64,000 bases of DNA, taken from NCBI GenBank assembly GCA_036874045.1, contig CM072336.1, forward strand, positions 1,818,001 to 1,882,000, read 5' to 3'. Of this stretch, positions 35,120-48,524 are shown piece after piece. The notes beneath the pieces are model-generated. The model was given only the letters and a program-made list of their open reading frames with translations. It had not been told where the DNA came from and made no database searches. Origin of the DNA: Cymodocea nodosa. Taxonomy: Eukaryota > Streptophyta > Magnoliopsida > Alismatales > Cymodoceaceae. The stretch's first letter is position 1, and every line of letters starts with the position of its first letter. The translations under genes and the position numbers were made by a program.

Positions 35120-38100
35120 ATGGCGTCTCTGCAACTACCACCACCAACAGCGACGTCTGCGACTTCGCACCATGTTGGTGCCGATTCCTCCTCCTCATCC
35201 TCTTCGTCTTCTCTCGGCGGCAAGGTAAGGCATTTTCCGTGCGTTTCGGATTTCAGGGGAATTCGGTCTCTGGATTTGTTGTCATTTGTTGATTGGGTGC
35301 TGTTTTGGGTTCAGATCGGTGGTTCTCCTGTGCAGCTGGGGATGGTGCGGAATACCCATTTGAGGATTCTGAGGTCTATCAGGTAATCCGTGCTGTTTTT
35401 CTGCTGTTTGTTTTATGTATTCGTGTACTCTAGGTGGCGGGAAGTGGAGCGCAGATGAGATTCTAGTCGTCGGTCTGAGATAATAGTGCTGGCCTCGTTG
35501 ATTTATGTGTTGAGTTGGCGTTCTGGTTATAACAAAAGCAACGAATAGGAGGAAGGGTGAATAGTTAGATGTCAAATCGTGAGGGATAGGATGTCTCATG
35601 CAAGGAAGAACATCGTAAAAAAATTGACAGATGAGAGGTCGTGATTTTTTATTACATGCAAGTTAATGTACACGCCAGATTGCCAGGAAGTTCATTTATG
35701 TAAGTTTGAATGGTGAATGTCAGGACAAGGCTGCTTCAGTCAAAAGATAAGTGCTTTGAGTACATGTTATCATCCAAGATAGTGGTCAAGCCACTTTAAA
35801 GTAATCTATACGTCATATAGATGCTATATGGTTCCTACCAAAAATCCTTACGAGTAGTAAGAGCTTGGTTGCTCGTTTTGTATATTGGCTTGGTCATTTT
35901 ACCACTTGTTCGGTAATCAGATAAGGATCACGTCCTCATTGACTATACCATAAGTAGCCTTTATTCTTCAAAAAATAAGATGAGAGATCTTCTAAATTAT
36001 ATAGTCAAGCAGCCCCACTTTTCTTTTGATGTGCTAGGAAAAGATCTGAGAACTAGATGCAGGTTATCAAGCCATCTACTGAAGCCAAATGTGTTACTCA
36101 TTCGGCTGACAAGATAGCTAATAGTTGATAACGGTACATATGTAAGAAAAATGATGAGAAAAGATCATTTTGTACCACTATATTTTTATGCCGAGATGCA
36201 CTTTGAAAATTGTAATCCTACTCAAATGTAGGTTATTTTGATTTATCACCAAAAGTTGTTGATTATCAGGATTTTTTAGTATAATGATTATTTTTACTTT
36301 CATACAATATTTGATTCTTGGACTTAATAAAATTTGGAGACGCTTATTTTGGCAGGAGGAAATCTAATTTAGAAGTAAAAGCTTCAAAGGAGCCCTTAGA
36401 ACTGACCCAGGGTCTTTTCAAGAAAGAACAAAGTTCTGACCCCTTTGAGGAGTTGAAACATAGGTTTCTAAGATTCAAGAAACAAAACTATCTGTAAGTC
36501 GTATACTCAATATAATAGTAATCACACAAGGTATTTTTGTTCCATATCTATGAGATAAATACCCGTGACATAAACAGGGATAATCCAGTTCATTTCCAGA
36601 AACTTGCAGAAGCTCAAGCACCAAAGGTGATAAAAAATTGTGTTTCATACATTGTTTTTCATATGCATTTTCTTATATAAGTCTACTCTCATAATTGGGA
36701 AGGCAATGATAGACATGCCATCAATCTTTGGCTCTACCTTGACGAAAGCTGTTGTAGTCAATATTGGTTGTATCAATTGCAGTTTATGGTTGTTGCATGT
36801 GCTGATTCTAGAGTCTGCCCTTCTAAAATACTGGGGTTTCAACCAGGAGAAGCCTTTACAGTACGAAATGTTGCAAATATTGTTCCCCCATTCCAGGTAT
36901 CCAATGAAGATAGGTCCTTTTTCTTATTAGCTGTAATTTAACTTGCAGAAAATGTCTTCCTTGTTTCTAAATGTAGCCTTTATCTTCTTTTTACAGCATG
37001 GTACCTCAGAAACTAGTGCTGCACTTCAGTTTGCTGTAAATTCTCTGGAGGCAAGTTTACTTAAAAAGTCTTTGCTCCTGCATTATTCAAGCATTCTTGA
37101 TTTAACCAACATGAATTCTATCTTGGCGTAAGACTTTGTGAGGAATAATAACAACAATTCGTGCAATAATCCTATTATGTGGGGTTGATCACATGAATCT
37201 TTTTTCATATATTTCTATTTATAAATATTTGGTTAGATTACATAAATTTGTATCCTTTTTTACAATTCATAACTAAGTAATTTTAGATCGTTTTCTACTT
37301 CTTTTAGTCTCTTCTATATTAATTAATTCTTCTCTCATAATTGGTGGATCCTTTAGCCTTCTAAAGATATGACTAAATCATCTAAAGTTGATTTCTTCTT
37401 ATCTTCAATTGATGCAATTTTTACTCTATTCTAAATAAAATTATTTCTTATAGTATTACCACTCATCTAAATATTCACATCTCTACAACATTAGTTTCTT
37501 TGTACATGATTATACTTTACAACTTAGCATTTTTAAACTATAATGTATAATTAGATGAATATCAATTTTATAGAGTTTTTCTTTTAATTTAAATAATATC
37601 TTTTATCACATAACACTTTAGAAGCATTTCTCTACTCATCCACTCTACTTCAATCTTATGAATAGCATCCCCTATAATTTCTCATTTATTACTTATTGTA
37701 GATCCTAAGTATTTAAAAGTCTTACTTACTTTTGTGGACCTTATGATCATCTAATTATATTTTTTTCATTATTATTCTCATTTTTATCGAACATGCACTC
37801 CATATAATAAGTTTTTACCTAATCAATATAAATCCTTTTGAGTTCTAAAGTCTTTCTCCATAACTCTAATTTAAAACTAATTATTACCTTACTTTTGTTA
37901 ACCAAAATTCTATCGTCAACAAATAACATGTACTAAGGTATTTTTCTTTGAATTTTCTTAATTATTTCTTCTATAACTAGGACAAATAAGTATATATTTA
38001 AAGAAGATACCTAGTGTAAACGTACGTCTATTGGAAATTCCTTAATTTTTCCTTTTATATTTTTAATACTAGTAACTACTCTTTCATACATATCTTTTGT

Positions 38101-40688
38101 AATATCAATATATCTTATTTGTACTCCTTTTCTTTTTAATGCTCACTATAATAAGTTTTTAGACACTCTTATAAACTTTCTCAAAATCAATAAAAATCAT
38201 GTAGAGGTCTTTTTTTAACTCTAAAATTATTTATTAGTTGCCTAAGTACTTGAATAGTTTTCATTGTAGACCTATTCGGTGTAAATCTAAATCAATTTTC
38301 TATGATTTTAATCACTTGTCTTAGACTTTTCTCAACTATCCTCTCCTATAATTTCATAGTATAACTCATTTACTTAAAACTACAATACTTATTACAATTT
38401 TGTATGTCCTATTACCCTTAAACATAGTTATTAAAAAATTCTTTCTTCGTTCATCTGGTATTTTTTGTATTTAAAATTATATTAAAAAGTTTAGTGAACT
38501 ACTCAATCACTGTCACCCATGCACTTCCACTCCTAAACTGAGATACCATTTGGTTTAATAGCTTTTTCATATTTTACTTTCTTAATAGATTCTTTTACAT
38601 CCAAACTGTTAATTCTTCTAAAATAATTATAATCTATATATTTTCTACCTAAATTTTGCATGTAAGACTTTGTTATAGTAGATTCATCAAAAAAAAATTA
38701 AAATACTTACGCCATCTATTTGTTGTCACTTTCTTTTACTGACACTTTACCATCTACATCCTTAATATATTTTACTTGACTCAAATGTTTAGATTTCCTT
38801 TTTCTAGTCTTAGTTAATTATATATTCTATTTTCTTTTTATTTTGTGTTCAAACAATCATATAATTTCTTAGGACTAATTTTTAACTTCACTAATAATTT
38901 TCTTAGCACTCCTTTTTACTAACTTATACTTCTCTAAATTTTTCTCATTTATAATAGGTTTTATAGCATTTTTTTCTTCATTTTTATTATCTTTTATACA
39001 TCATCATTCCATCACCAATTTTCTTTACCTAATAGAATTATCCCACAAGACTCTCCTAAAATTTTCTTAACATTTAAAACCACTATCCTCAATTAACGTA
39101 GATTTTTCTCTCACCCATTTAGTTTCTTACAGGCATAACATACTGATTTTCTTTTTTATCGTTATACTTATTAATTTTATATTTTAATTAATCAAGGTTC
39201 CTATGTTTCAAGTTGTTTTTCTAATTTTAGTGTTTCAGACTACCGTTAAGGTATAAAACTCTTGTTTATTTTTATCTACATTTGAGAATCAATATAGAAC
39301 TTCTAACGTAAAAACGTTACACTTCAGGTGTATAATGCTTCTTTTTTTTCATTGCACCTGAAATCCAACATAACACATTGTTAAGAAGGCTACACTTCAA
39401 CAAATTATCTTTAAAATGCATGTTCATGAAGTATTGACCAATTTTTACAATTCGCTATCTAACACTAGTCCTCCTTTATCTGACCCTAGAACTGATTGTG
39501 TAAGAGTTAAACCTCCACAGATGAAGTTACCTAAGACTTATGAGTAACGATTAAAAATTGTAAGTAGACTTGAAGAAGTGAATTTGATGCACCCATATTT
39601 ATGAACTTCGCACGTCCATTTTGCAGCCTATTTTCTTTGCAACAGCACTATTTATAATAACATCATCACAGGTTAGTAACATCTTAGTCGTTGGTCACAG
39701 CCGATGTGGAGGCATCCAGGCTCTTATGAGCATGGAGGAAAGTGAACAAGGGTAACCCTGGCAGTCCACATGGTATCTCTATTCTGCATCTGGCATTTGG
39801 ATCCTTCGCTCATATTAATAGATTGTTTGCTGTCCATCAAATAGGAGCTTCACAGGCAATTGGGTTTCCCTTGCAAAGTCTGCAAGGTTAAGCACAAAAG
39901 CTGCAGCAGGACACCTTAGCTTTGAACAGCAATGCAGGCACTGTGAGAAGGTAAGCACATTCTTTTCTCATTTCGATACACGCAGTTTTAAACTTTAATG
40001 CATTGAAAAAGTCGTGATCTGGTCTCCGTATAGCATCTTTGATTCCCTTATGCTTCTGTTCTGTTACTAGTTTTTTCATTAAAGACGCAATTTTTCTTTC
40101 AATTCCAGCAAAAAGAATGTTCCGCCCTCACTCTGTCAATCAACTTGGTCGTTCGTCAATTAGAATACACGTTGAGAATTGCTTAATGTGAATCCTGACT
40201 TCCCCCCCAATCTCCTCGGTACTCGGCTGTTTGCTTTTCCCAAGCAAAAATATAACATGATGATAGTTTCTTTAAAGATCTGCTGGCTAAAGAATGGAGA
40301 TTCTATGAATATCTTTCCATGCACCTCATCGAACCATCTAAAAATGCTGTGGTTAACCTCGTTTAACTATCATTCGGCATACCTTGGTCTCTCACTACCA
40401 AATTATTGAGATCATGATGGCCATTGATCAATCAATGTAGTCGGTATTCAAATCTCTCTAGTTTTAGTGCCGGTGGTTTGCATGCTGCAGGAGTCGCTAA
40501 ATGAGTCGTTGCTGAACTTACTGACATACCCATGGATAGAAGAAAGAGTCGTCGAAGGGGAACTCTCCATTCACGGTGGCTACTACGACTTTGTTGATTG
40601 CACCTTTGAGAAATGGACTCTTGTGTACAGGAAAAACATGGAAGGTGGCAGCAGGTATGGTATCATGGATCGCTCTTTCTGGTCCTAA
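35120..40688 (+). CDS. BCA5: Beta carbonic anhydrase, BCA5 type
   Basis: Nine exons: 35120-35224, 35315-35382, 36356-36493, 36578-36626, 36783-36896, 36997-37050, 39672-39751, 39845-39950, 40491-40688, giving 303 residues. It interconverts CO2 and bicarbonate at a zinc site. The motif [10 protein letters not shown] gives the zinc Cys and the Asp/Arg pair, and VVGHSRCGG gives the His and second Cys. The first ~75 residues, Ser-rich then basic, look like an organellar transit peptide, as in Arabidopsis BCA5 (plastid by family knowledge). The ending [16 protein letters not shown] and the final SFWS also match BCA5. Intron 6 has a GC donor (GAG-GCAAGT) and is stretched to 2.6 kb by a LINE. The other introns are GT-AG. 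All frames close, so the gene is probably functional. Confidence 0.93.
37140..39250 (-). mobile_element. Degenerate RTE-type LINE inside BCA5 intron 6
   Basis: Read on the minus strand, frames with many stops spell a plant RTE-clade polyprotein. Near 39040-38830 is NWWWNDDVQ-like, then [16 protein letters not shown]. Near 38030-37830 is the reverse transcriptase catalytic region ([14 protein letters not shown]), followed by [11 protein letters not shown]. The 3' end near 37200-37140 has CAACCCCACATAATAGG followed by TTGTTGTTATT, like the TTG-repeat ends of plant RTE elements. The element is antisense to the host gene and is not intact. The 5' end is unclear (39250-39640). Confidence 0.7.
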
Positions 40689-41998
40689 TGCCACCTCTGT
40701 TGTTATCGATCTCTTCCACATGTAACACAATGTCCATAATATTGTGATGTGCTGTGTAAACTTACTTTTCTTGCAATGGGTATTGTTTTTTTACCTAAAT
40801 GAGAATACAACCATACAATACTTCTTTCCTGGTGGGTGAAGTAGAAGATCTCTATGCTGTTGTCTTACAGTCAGAAGAATTGCATCCAAAGACATCTACA
40901 GGGAATTTTACATAGAAGTGCCTTTTATTTTTAATTTTTAATTTTTAATTTTAAAAATTGAATATATATATACTTTTCATTAAAAAATAATGGTTAAAAT
41001 TTAATAGCAAGTGATAAATTTTAAAACCTTTAGACCAATGCTTATTCATATACTTGATACATATGTAGGCTTGTTTCCAGGCCTTGTTAACCTTAACTAA
41101 AGTCACCAAAATGCAGTGCTTATATTATTGTTACTTTCATTCTACACTTGTGGTTGTGACGATAATGGCAATTTATTGTGATCTCCAACTGTTTTCATGT
41201 CATTATTCCTTCCTCAATATTGGTTAAATATGACATAAGATTGTGTATCAAAATGGTTAAAAGAGTTTTTTATCATCATCTCGTTCCAACTTTCTTGAAA
41301 AATAAAGTTGAAGATTTTATGAAAAAATATTCGTCAAACGTGATAAAGACAAATAATGCTTTGGCAAGTTTGAAAAATACCAAGCACTTTATGTTGCCAT
41401 CAAAAAGGAATTTTTACCTGCAATTCAATTCTCGGTAAGATCTACTTTCAAAAGAATGCACTGTTTATTTCAAAGCAACTTTTCCAATCACTCATTAAAA
41501 ATGATTCTTTTCATTGTCGTAGGATCAACCTAAAGGTGCATTAAAATCATTACTCTTATGGTTGCTGGAGATAAACCATGATGATTGTATTATTGTTATA
41601 ATTTTAAGTTTTCAAGCACATTCAAGATAAATATGATGATTCAAATAATATACAAATTATTTCTTACTCTTTCTATGTTATCCAAGCAAGACAGCGAACC
41701 CATAGCTGAGACAAGTGCACTTATTTTTTTTAAGGGAATTCAAACCGCAGTTCAGTTTTTTCACACGATATATAAAAATGCGGAGTAATTTTCCACAATA
41801 TACCTTTGAATCAAAATATAAAGAATCCATAGGTCTTAATATTTTTTAAATCAAAGAAGGTTAAGATTTGAAACCCAAGTAAAAACGCTAATAATAGCAA
41901 AAAAAATCAACATGACTCGTAAAATTTAAAACTCTATGGATGGATCTCAACATTGAAGGCCACCCATTCGAAGAAGAGGTGAATACATATATACATAC

Positions 41999-42036
<38 letters not shown>

Positions 42037-42123
42037 AGCCTCATATCCCATATATTTTAACCAAATCACACAAATTTTTTTAATATATATATATGCCACA
42101 GATTTCATGCACGTGCAAATTTG
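40689..42123. other. Convergent intergenic region with (TA)n repeat
   Basis: 3' regions of BCA5 (+) and the bHLH gene (minus). A 33-base TA microsatellite is at 42001-42033. Otherwise AT-rich with no gene. Confidence 0.5.
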
Positions 42124-43024
42124 CTAAGCCATTCTGATGGAGCGAGCGAACCGGAACCTGTTGTTGTCCACCACCCCATGGCCGACTGGACCGGGTTTCT
42201 GGGTTATGGCCCGGAGCGTGGCGTGGAGCACCGACCGGTCCTCGCCTTCGACCTCACCCTCCACCATCACTACGCTCTTGGTCCTTCCCCCGACCGTGGA
42301 CATCTCCGCCCGAACCGCCCTCGCCTGGACCGACCGAATCGCCTGGTTCACCTCCGTCATAAGGCCGGGTCGGTCCTCGCAGCAGACCGACACCCTGACA
42401 AGACCGCCGTCGGCCGTCGGTACGACCCGTTCCGTCCTCACCTCGTCGGCTTCGCCGGGGACGATTCCGCTCCACTCCTCGGGCCAGGACGCCACCGCGT
42501 CGTCCGCGTACCTCCTCAGCTCCCTCACCTGGCGCACCACCTCAGTCAGCAACGACGCCTTGTCCATCTGAAGCAAACCAAACCAAAATAATAAATGTAT
42601 CGATCAACCCATGATTTGTAAATGAAAGGCGAAACCTCCAAGCATGGAGAGGAAGAATGGAAGATAGAAAGAGAGGTGGTGGTGAGTGCGTACGTACTTT
42701 GGTGGTGTTGGGGAGGAGAGTACGGAGGGTGGCGAGGTGACCGTTGATTCGTTGCCTCCGCCTCCTCTCCGCCTCACTGTGGCTCTTGGAAACTTTTGAA
42801 GATCGGGAACCGCCGGTTGGCAACGGCATTGTGGCGGCCAGGTTGTTGACGTTGCACATACCGCCAGTACCATTCATGAACTCCACCAACATATCCATGC
42901 CGCCGTTGCCACCGCCAACTCCTAGTCCTCCAGAGTCACAAATGGGAGTAACAATATTAACGTTATCACCGTCGCTTGGGAGAGGAATAAGCATGGGATT
43001 GGGATTCATGGGCGTGCATTCCAT
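42124..43024 (-). CDS. bHLH transcription factor (bHLH30/AIG1-related) with ACT-like C-terminus
   Basis: Two exons, 43024-42698 and 42567-42124, separated by a GT-AG intron inside the bHLH domain, give 256 residues. The basic region SHSEAERRRRQRIN has the His-Glu-Arg triad of E-box/G-box binders, followed by HLATLRTLLP, a loop, and KASLLTEVVRQVRELRR as helix 2. The C-terminal ~90 residues (VRVSVCCEDRPGLMTEV, VRAEMSTVGGRTKSVVMV) have the shape of an ACT-like dimerisation fold. Domain order, intron position and the phrase HSEAERRRR match the Arabidopsis bHLH30/32/106/107 group. It is a nuclear regulator; its targets cannot be read here. The N-terminal 70 residues are Gly/Asn/Met-rich and unconserved. 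Minus-strand CTATATATAG at 43273-43264 is a good TATA box. Confidence 0.93.
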
Positions 43025-43263
43025 CCGGCTGCAGGTGTGACGATGATGAAACTAATGATCAGGTGGTGATGATGAATGAACGTAGGAATATATTGAAGTT
43101 CTCTAGCAAGCAAGCTAGCTTGCTGGTAACACCTCAGGTGGTACGTCGACGGTGCAAGAGGATGGATCGATTGGTCACGTTATCTACTACTGGATCCTGA
43201 GAATCCTCGGAGGGAGATATGGGAATCGAGGAGTGATATCTTCCTCTTCTCTCTCGCCAGACT

Positions 43264-43273
43264 TCTATATATA
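43264..43273 (-). promoter_or_regulatory. TATA box of the bHLH gene
   Basis: CTATATATAG, about 240 bases upstream of the bHLH ATG, which allows a ~200-base leader. An ACGTG core lies near 43295. Confidence 0.5.
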
Positions 43274-43839
43274 GAGGAGGTTGGTTGCTCCGTACGTGAA
43301 ACAACCACCGTTGGATAAATCAACCGACCAACGAAGAGAGAGAGATAAGAATTATTATTATTACTACCATTAACATTTCTTCTTATTAATTTTTTTTTTA
43401 AAAAAAATACTGCTACAGGTACGAAGAAAGAGTAATGGGCAGGAAACAGAAGCAGGCTGTTGCCCTGAGGTAGGGAATATTTGGGTTTTCACCGGGAAGG
43501 AAAAAGGGGCGGACGAATGGGCGAATCACAACTCTGACGGCGTATGACGGCGGCGGTCACGGCTTTGGGGGACACCCGACAACACCCGACACACGCGCCC
43601 TCGCTCGCATGCATCAGCAGCTGAACCACTTTAAACTCCCACATTAGTACTCCAGATTACGAACCCGCCTTATTCAAAATTTTACTAATAACATTCATCT
43701 GTCGTTACGGCAATTAATTAAGAAACTCCGGTTAATTAGTTGTTCTTTTTTTCTTTCAAGATTTAAATAAATAAGCACTTGGGTTCTTAGAAAGCTCTGA
43801 AAAGCTATCCAAACCAATGTAAACAAATCAAGCATATCT

Positions 43840-43906
<67 letters not shown>

Positions 43907-45009
43907 CGCCAACGCATTAACATTTGAAAGCCTTTTTCCTCGACTGGGCGACGACGTTCCTACGATAGATTCTCCGACGTCATCCCCTAACGTCGTCGGA
44001 GGCGTTCGTTAATTTCCACCCACGCGGCACTGGCTTCGGTCGCTCAGGTGCTGGCCTATGAACTTTATATATATATATATATGCGTGTTGATTAAATAAA
44101 AATAGCACATGCTTTTTGTCCTTTCCGATCGCTCGCTTTCGCAAGGCGACTGTGGACCGGTTGACCCACGCCGTTGCGTACGTAGAGCTTTTATTTCAGG
44201 TTTTAAATCGAGACACCCAAAAATCGAAAGATAGGATTGTATTATTGGTTGGTCAAAAGAGGTGTGCATGCGGCAATCCATGGCATGGGGATAGGGCGGA
44301 GGGGCATGCATGGAGAAAAAGAGAGAGAGAGAGAGAGAAGAGGCGAGGGTGGGGGGGGGCAGCGAAAGCTCCTGTTCGGTCGAAAATGGCGTTGTCTTCT
44401 TCTAACGAAAACGACCTTGTCTTCTTCGTCTTTTTCTATCTAATATATATGCCTCATCGGCCACGGAGCGAGGTGTTCTTTCCAACATGCGCTGGCGCTT
44501 GTCGCTCGCGTCTCCTGCACGGCCTGGCAGCCCTCATCATGCTCTCTCCTACCTCTGCGTAATTCAATTCCCCTTTGAACTTTGAACGCGCAGGCCCCAA
44601 CAAGCAGATCCATCGGTATGTTGTCCTCCCAGGGAGGGTTTGAATACAGGAGTGCAAACCGTCGATCGATGCACCAACCTGAAATTCAAATTCATAAGAT
44701 TTACAAATTTCAATTGTTTTCTCTAAGTACTTTAGCCAGTCACTACAAAATCACTTCAATATTATTTTATCATATTCTGAATGTACATACAGGTAAACAT
44801 AACAAATGAATAGCTACATATCACATATTCACAAATATTAATTCACAAGACAAACTCTGTACCATTGGGAGAACTCCAATTTATTTTCATAGGGTTCAAA
44901 TTTGAGAGCCTGAAAACATTGGTTTCCAGTGTTTCTTTTACCACCAATCTCTCCTTCAATTTCCGTTTCATTTATCGTAGCATTCAGTAGGTTAGATTTT
45001 CTTTGCCCA
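43274..45009. other. Intergenic region, microsatellites only
   Basis: A compound microsatellite runs 43835-43901, (TATATC)n then (TA)n then (GA)n. A further TA tract is at 44068-44081 and a GA tract at 44320-44338 followed by a G run. Small GC-rich ORFs around 44116-44562 show no family features. Confidence 0.45.
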
Positions 45010-48000
45010 TCATGTTGCCCGCCTTGCTCTCGACAACTCTGAAACAGATTCATTGGTGAGACAATTGATGTTTCATATAAAACAATTACATGCGAATGAA
45101 GGAGATGATGAACCATGTTATTTTAGGTGGCAATAAGAATTTTCAAGGATATCAGAGTAAATCTCTGAAAGCTAAGATTTTCGTACTGTTTAAGTGCGTG
45201 CCATAACACAGTCTGTTAATATCCAACTACTAAATTATATTTAATATCAATAAGAAATATCCAAAGAATATTACAAGTGAAGGGAAAAAAAAGCAAAGTA
45301 AATAAAAACAACTGTATAAGGATAAAAAAGCTCTGGACCACTGAGAGACTAGGAAGTCTAAAGAGCAAGCCATGGTGTAAACTCCTTTTTGTACATCAAG
45401 AAAATTATACCCTGCTACTTAAGGCAGTATCATTATCATGCATCACTAGTTCACGTGTATATTCCTGCAAAGAAAATGGAACATGAAATACCAAACTTTC
45501 CTGCTTGTCAAAATCAGGAAAGAAATTTATCTTTCATCAAGCAAAGAATGGGCAAAAGGAAAAAGAAAAACTAACCATTACATAGATGCTTGAGAAACAG
45601 AGTAAACCCTTTTGCAAGTCCAGAATCAGTGACTAAATGTTTGTTGCAACACGAGGCTCTAGGTAAAACTGCAATGGTCAGAGTGAAATGTAAAGTAATT
45701 AAAAAGGAAACACTAAGACTCCAACAACGACCCTCAGGTTCATGTGCAATTGAACAACCACCAATGGCAGTAGAAGTGTCGATATATTCTTGCTGGTACA
45801 ACGTATATAATATGAAGCACTCATCCAAGCAGTACATATATAGCAACCATGTTTCAGAAAAATCAGTAGCTTATAATTGGGATTTGGGACCTGGAAGCTG
45901 GATAGAAGATAACATTCTAACTAGTGAGCTTAGTTTTTTGATCAATTTAGATATATTATCTTGAGAATTGTAGAAAATAAAGTACCATACTGACATGATT
46001 GGAGGCCTCCCAAGAAAATTGGAACAGATAAATTTTGATACAACATGACTGAAAAATCAGTGGCTGATGGAGTCTATCGCATACTACATGTTATGCAGAT
46101 GTATTTTTACGTAATATGGCGAAAACTAAAATAAAAATGCAAAGAACAGCAACAGCAATGGAGTCATAATCAGATGATCTACAAAAGTATGGACGAATAC
46201 TAAGGTAACTAAGCTAAGCATTTCACCAAATAAGAGAACAGAGGTATTGAGTCTATAATTGGAGAGTAATTAGACGATTGAAAAGTCAAAACATTTGAAT
46301 ACATAGAACACTGATCAGGAACCTGCATCAGTTATAGGCCTTGTGATCACATTTCCCAAATTGTCATCCAAAACATAAAATAGATGGACGTTGTAGAATT
46401 CAGAAAACTGTCAATGTTGCGGAATAAGAATGCCTGTGAGGGCAAAGCACATACAAGGCATAAAAAACGTTAAATGCAACAAGAAAAATACAAAAAAAAA
46501 AAGATAATAGACCCAAAACAATGTTAACATTTTAGAGTAGAATATGCAATGGTAGGAAGGTCTTGCTTTAGCTTCTTTTTTTTATTTAATCTAGTAATCA
46601 TAAATATTGTTAGGTATTGAAAAAAGAAACAAGAATATAATACTGTCAGATATTGTGGTTAATGTAACACCAATGACGTGACACAGCTAATTTAGTTGTT
46701 AGGTCTTACCTTGTTGTAAACGCCCTGTAAAAACCTCCCTTCAATATAAATAGAAATTTTCTGGTCATCATTGTGGTGGTCAAGCCTTTCCCTTTCATTT
46801 ATGTTTTTCTTGCACAAGCATGGTATCGGAGCTCATTGCCTAGCATGGCTGCCTATGATACAAATCATTGAGAAGCCTAAAGCTTGCTTCTCTCCTTGTG
46901 CGTTTGTGCATGCATGTGTCCACTTGCCCTTTTTCCCTTTTTTTCCAGCTAGCATTGTTGCCTCTGCCCTGATCTTTTCCCCACAGCCGATTCTTTCACC
47001 TTTTCACAAGTCTCCCCTGGTACCACCACTATTTCCACCTTCAATCATCCCATTATCATCAAACTAGATCAGACAAATTACCTTCTATGGAAATCCCAAA
47101 CCCAACACATTCATAGGGGTAATGGCATGTTAAGGTTTCTTCAAGATCAGACTCCACCCACCATAAGCTTTGCAGCTACAAGCGAGTCCACCACATCCTT
47201 TGCCACCTTTGATGAACAACACAATGGCTTCAGCAAAATCAGTTACTCTGATGGCCTCTTGCTTCAACACCAATGGTCTTGGCTCATGTTCATCACACAG
47301 CCTTTGGATGACCCTAGAATGTCTATATGCCTTGAAGTCCAGAGATTGTATCAACCAGATCAACCTCCATCTTCAGACAACCAAGTGGGGGAGATCTATC
47401 CATAACAGCAATCCTGTCCTTTACAGCCCAGTGGTCATGGGAAGTGAGTATGACTCTCTTGTTTCTGTCAACACAAGAACAAATTCAGTCATGATTGAAG
47501 AACTTCACCGTCCTCTACTCACTCATAAAATGAGGATTGCAAAGATATCAGTCCAGAGTTCTCTCCATCTAGCATCAACACTGTAACAAAAACACCATCA
47601 AACAAAACTCCTCCTGGCAATGGTACTCCATCATCCAGAGGGCAAGGTCAATCTCAGAATAGGGGAAGGAGCTGTGGAAGATTCAGAGGTTTCTCAGGGT
47701 TCCCCTTTCCAGGTCTGGGTCCACCAAGGCTTTTGTCATATCAACGAAATTAGGAATACAAAACTAAATATAGTAAGCATATGTTTCTATGCCTTTGAGA
47801 AATTCTCAAGCTTTTAACAAAAAAAAAAAGGATTCTATATCACAAAACTATGTAAGATGAGAGCACAAAGTATGAAATACAAATATACAAAGAACCGAAA
47901 TATATTTAAGTGCAAGAAATGAACTTCTAAAAGATAAACCAAATCAAAAGAACAAAATGATCGTTTATTTTTATATTGCCACTTTCTGAATTGTATGGGG

Positions 48001-48235
48001 AATAAATATAATAAAGTAAAAATCTAGCCTACGTATGTGCATTTTTAGTTGCAAGTCTGTCAAATGCAAAAATATAATAAAGAAAAAATAAACAAAAATC
48101 AAATTGAAATTACAACAAATGCAATGAGTTAACCACTACCATGCCCATAGAAGACAGGATTTACCTGCAATAGAACAATGAAGGGAGATCCCATGAACAA
48201 CTCTGTCATTTCCATAATGAAATCACGAGAACGGG
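45010..48235 (-). CDS. Unrecognised four-exon gene fragment
   Basis: Four exons with good splice signals join in phase: 48235-48165, 46407-46323, 45668-45576 and 45038-45010. The product reads RSRDFIMEMTELFMGSPF..., then FSEFYNVHLFYVLDDNLG..., then VLPRASCCNKHLVTDSGLA... and ends SRARRAT with TGA. About 92 residues result, or 85 from the first Met of exon 1 (MEMTELF). The phases (0, 1, 1) agree across all three introns, which is unlikely by chance. I do not recognise the family. The absence of an upstream start and the J-protein pseudogene immediately upstream suggest the 3' part of a larger, truncated gene. The first intron contains a copia fragment in the opposite orientation. Confidence 0.5.
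46608..47760 (+). mobile_element. Truncated Ty1-copia retrotransposon (LTR, PBS, gag remnant)
   Basis: A probable 5' LTR (about 46608-46820) ends directly before TGGTATCGGAGC at 46821-46832, a primer-binding site differing by one base from the initiator-Met tRNA complement. A copia gag follows: KLDQTNYLLWKSQ near 47060, then after a frameshift INLHLQTTKWG, MGSEYDSLV and IEELHRPLLTHKMRI to about 47540, then an RG-rich stretch (GQSQNRGRSCGRFRGF) where a zinc knuckle would follow. Protease, integrase, reverse transcriptase and 3' LTR are absent. It is a dead 5' fragment inside an intron of the unrecognised minus-strand gene. Confidence 0.72.
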
Positions 48236-48524
48236 CTTGATTTATATCAAGTGATCAAATGCAAACAAAATACAGAATCCATAACTTCATTATTTCATCT
48301 AAACCAGCTTTCAACAATGCAGATTCACAAGTACAAAGAGTAGGTATTAATCGATTGCAGCAATCTAATGAGTGCAATCATACCTTTAGAAAAGAGAAAC
48401 ATGAATTACAACCAATAATGATCCACCAAATCAGAGATCTTAGCTAGCATACGATTCCCCAGCACAAACAGTAGATGGCTCAGCTTGTCTTAGGAAACCA
48501 GGAAAGGTACCATTATCAGAAAAG

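Noticed and set aside
44116-44562. 148-codon + strand ORF
   Set aside because: Built largely from GA repeats and a G run; no domain, no splice context.
44838-45116. 92-codon minus-strand ORF reading SCREQGGQHDG... after the acceptor at 45039
   Set aside because: The phase of the upstream exon requires the other frame, which ends nine codons later at 45010.
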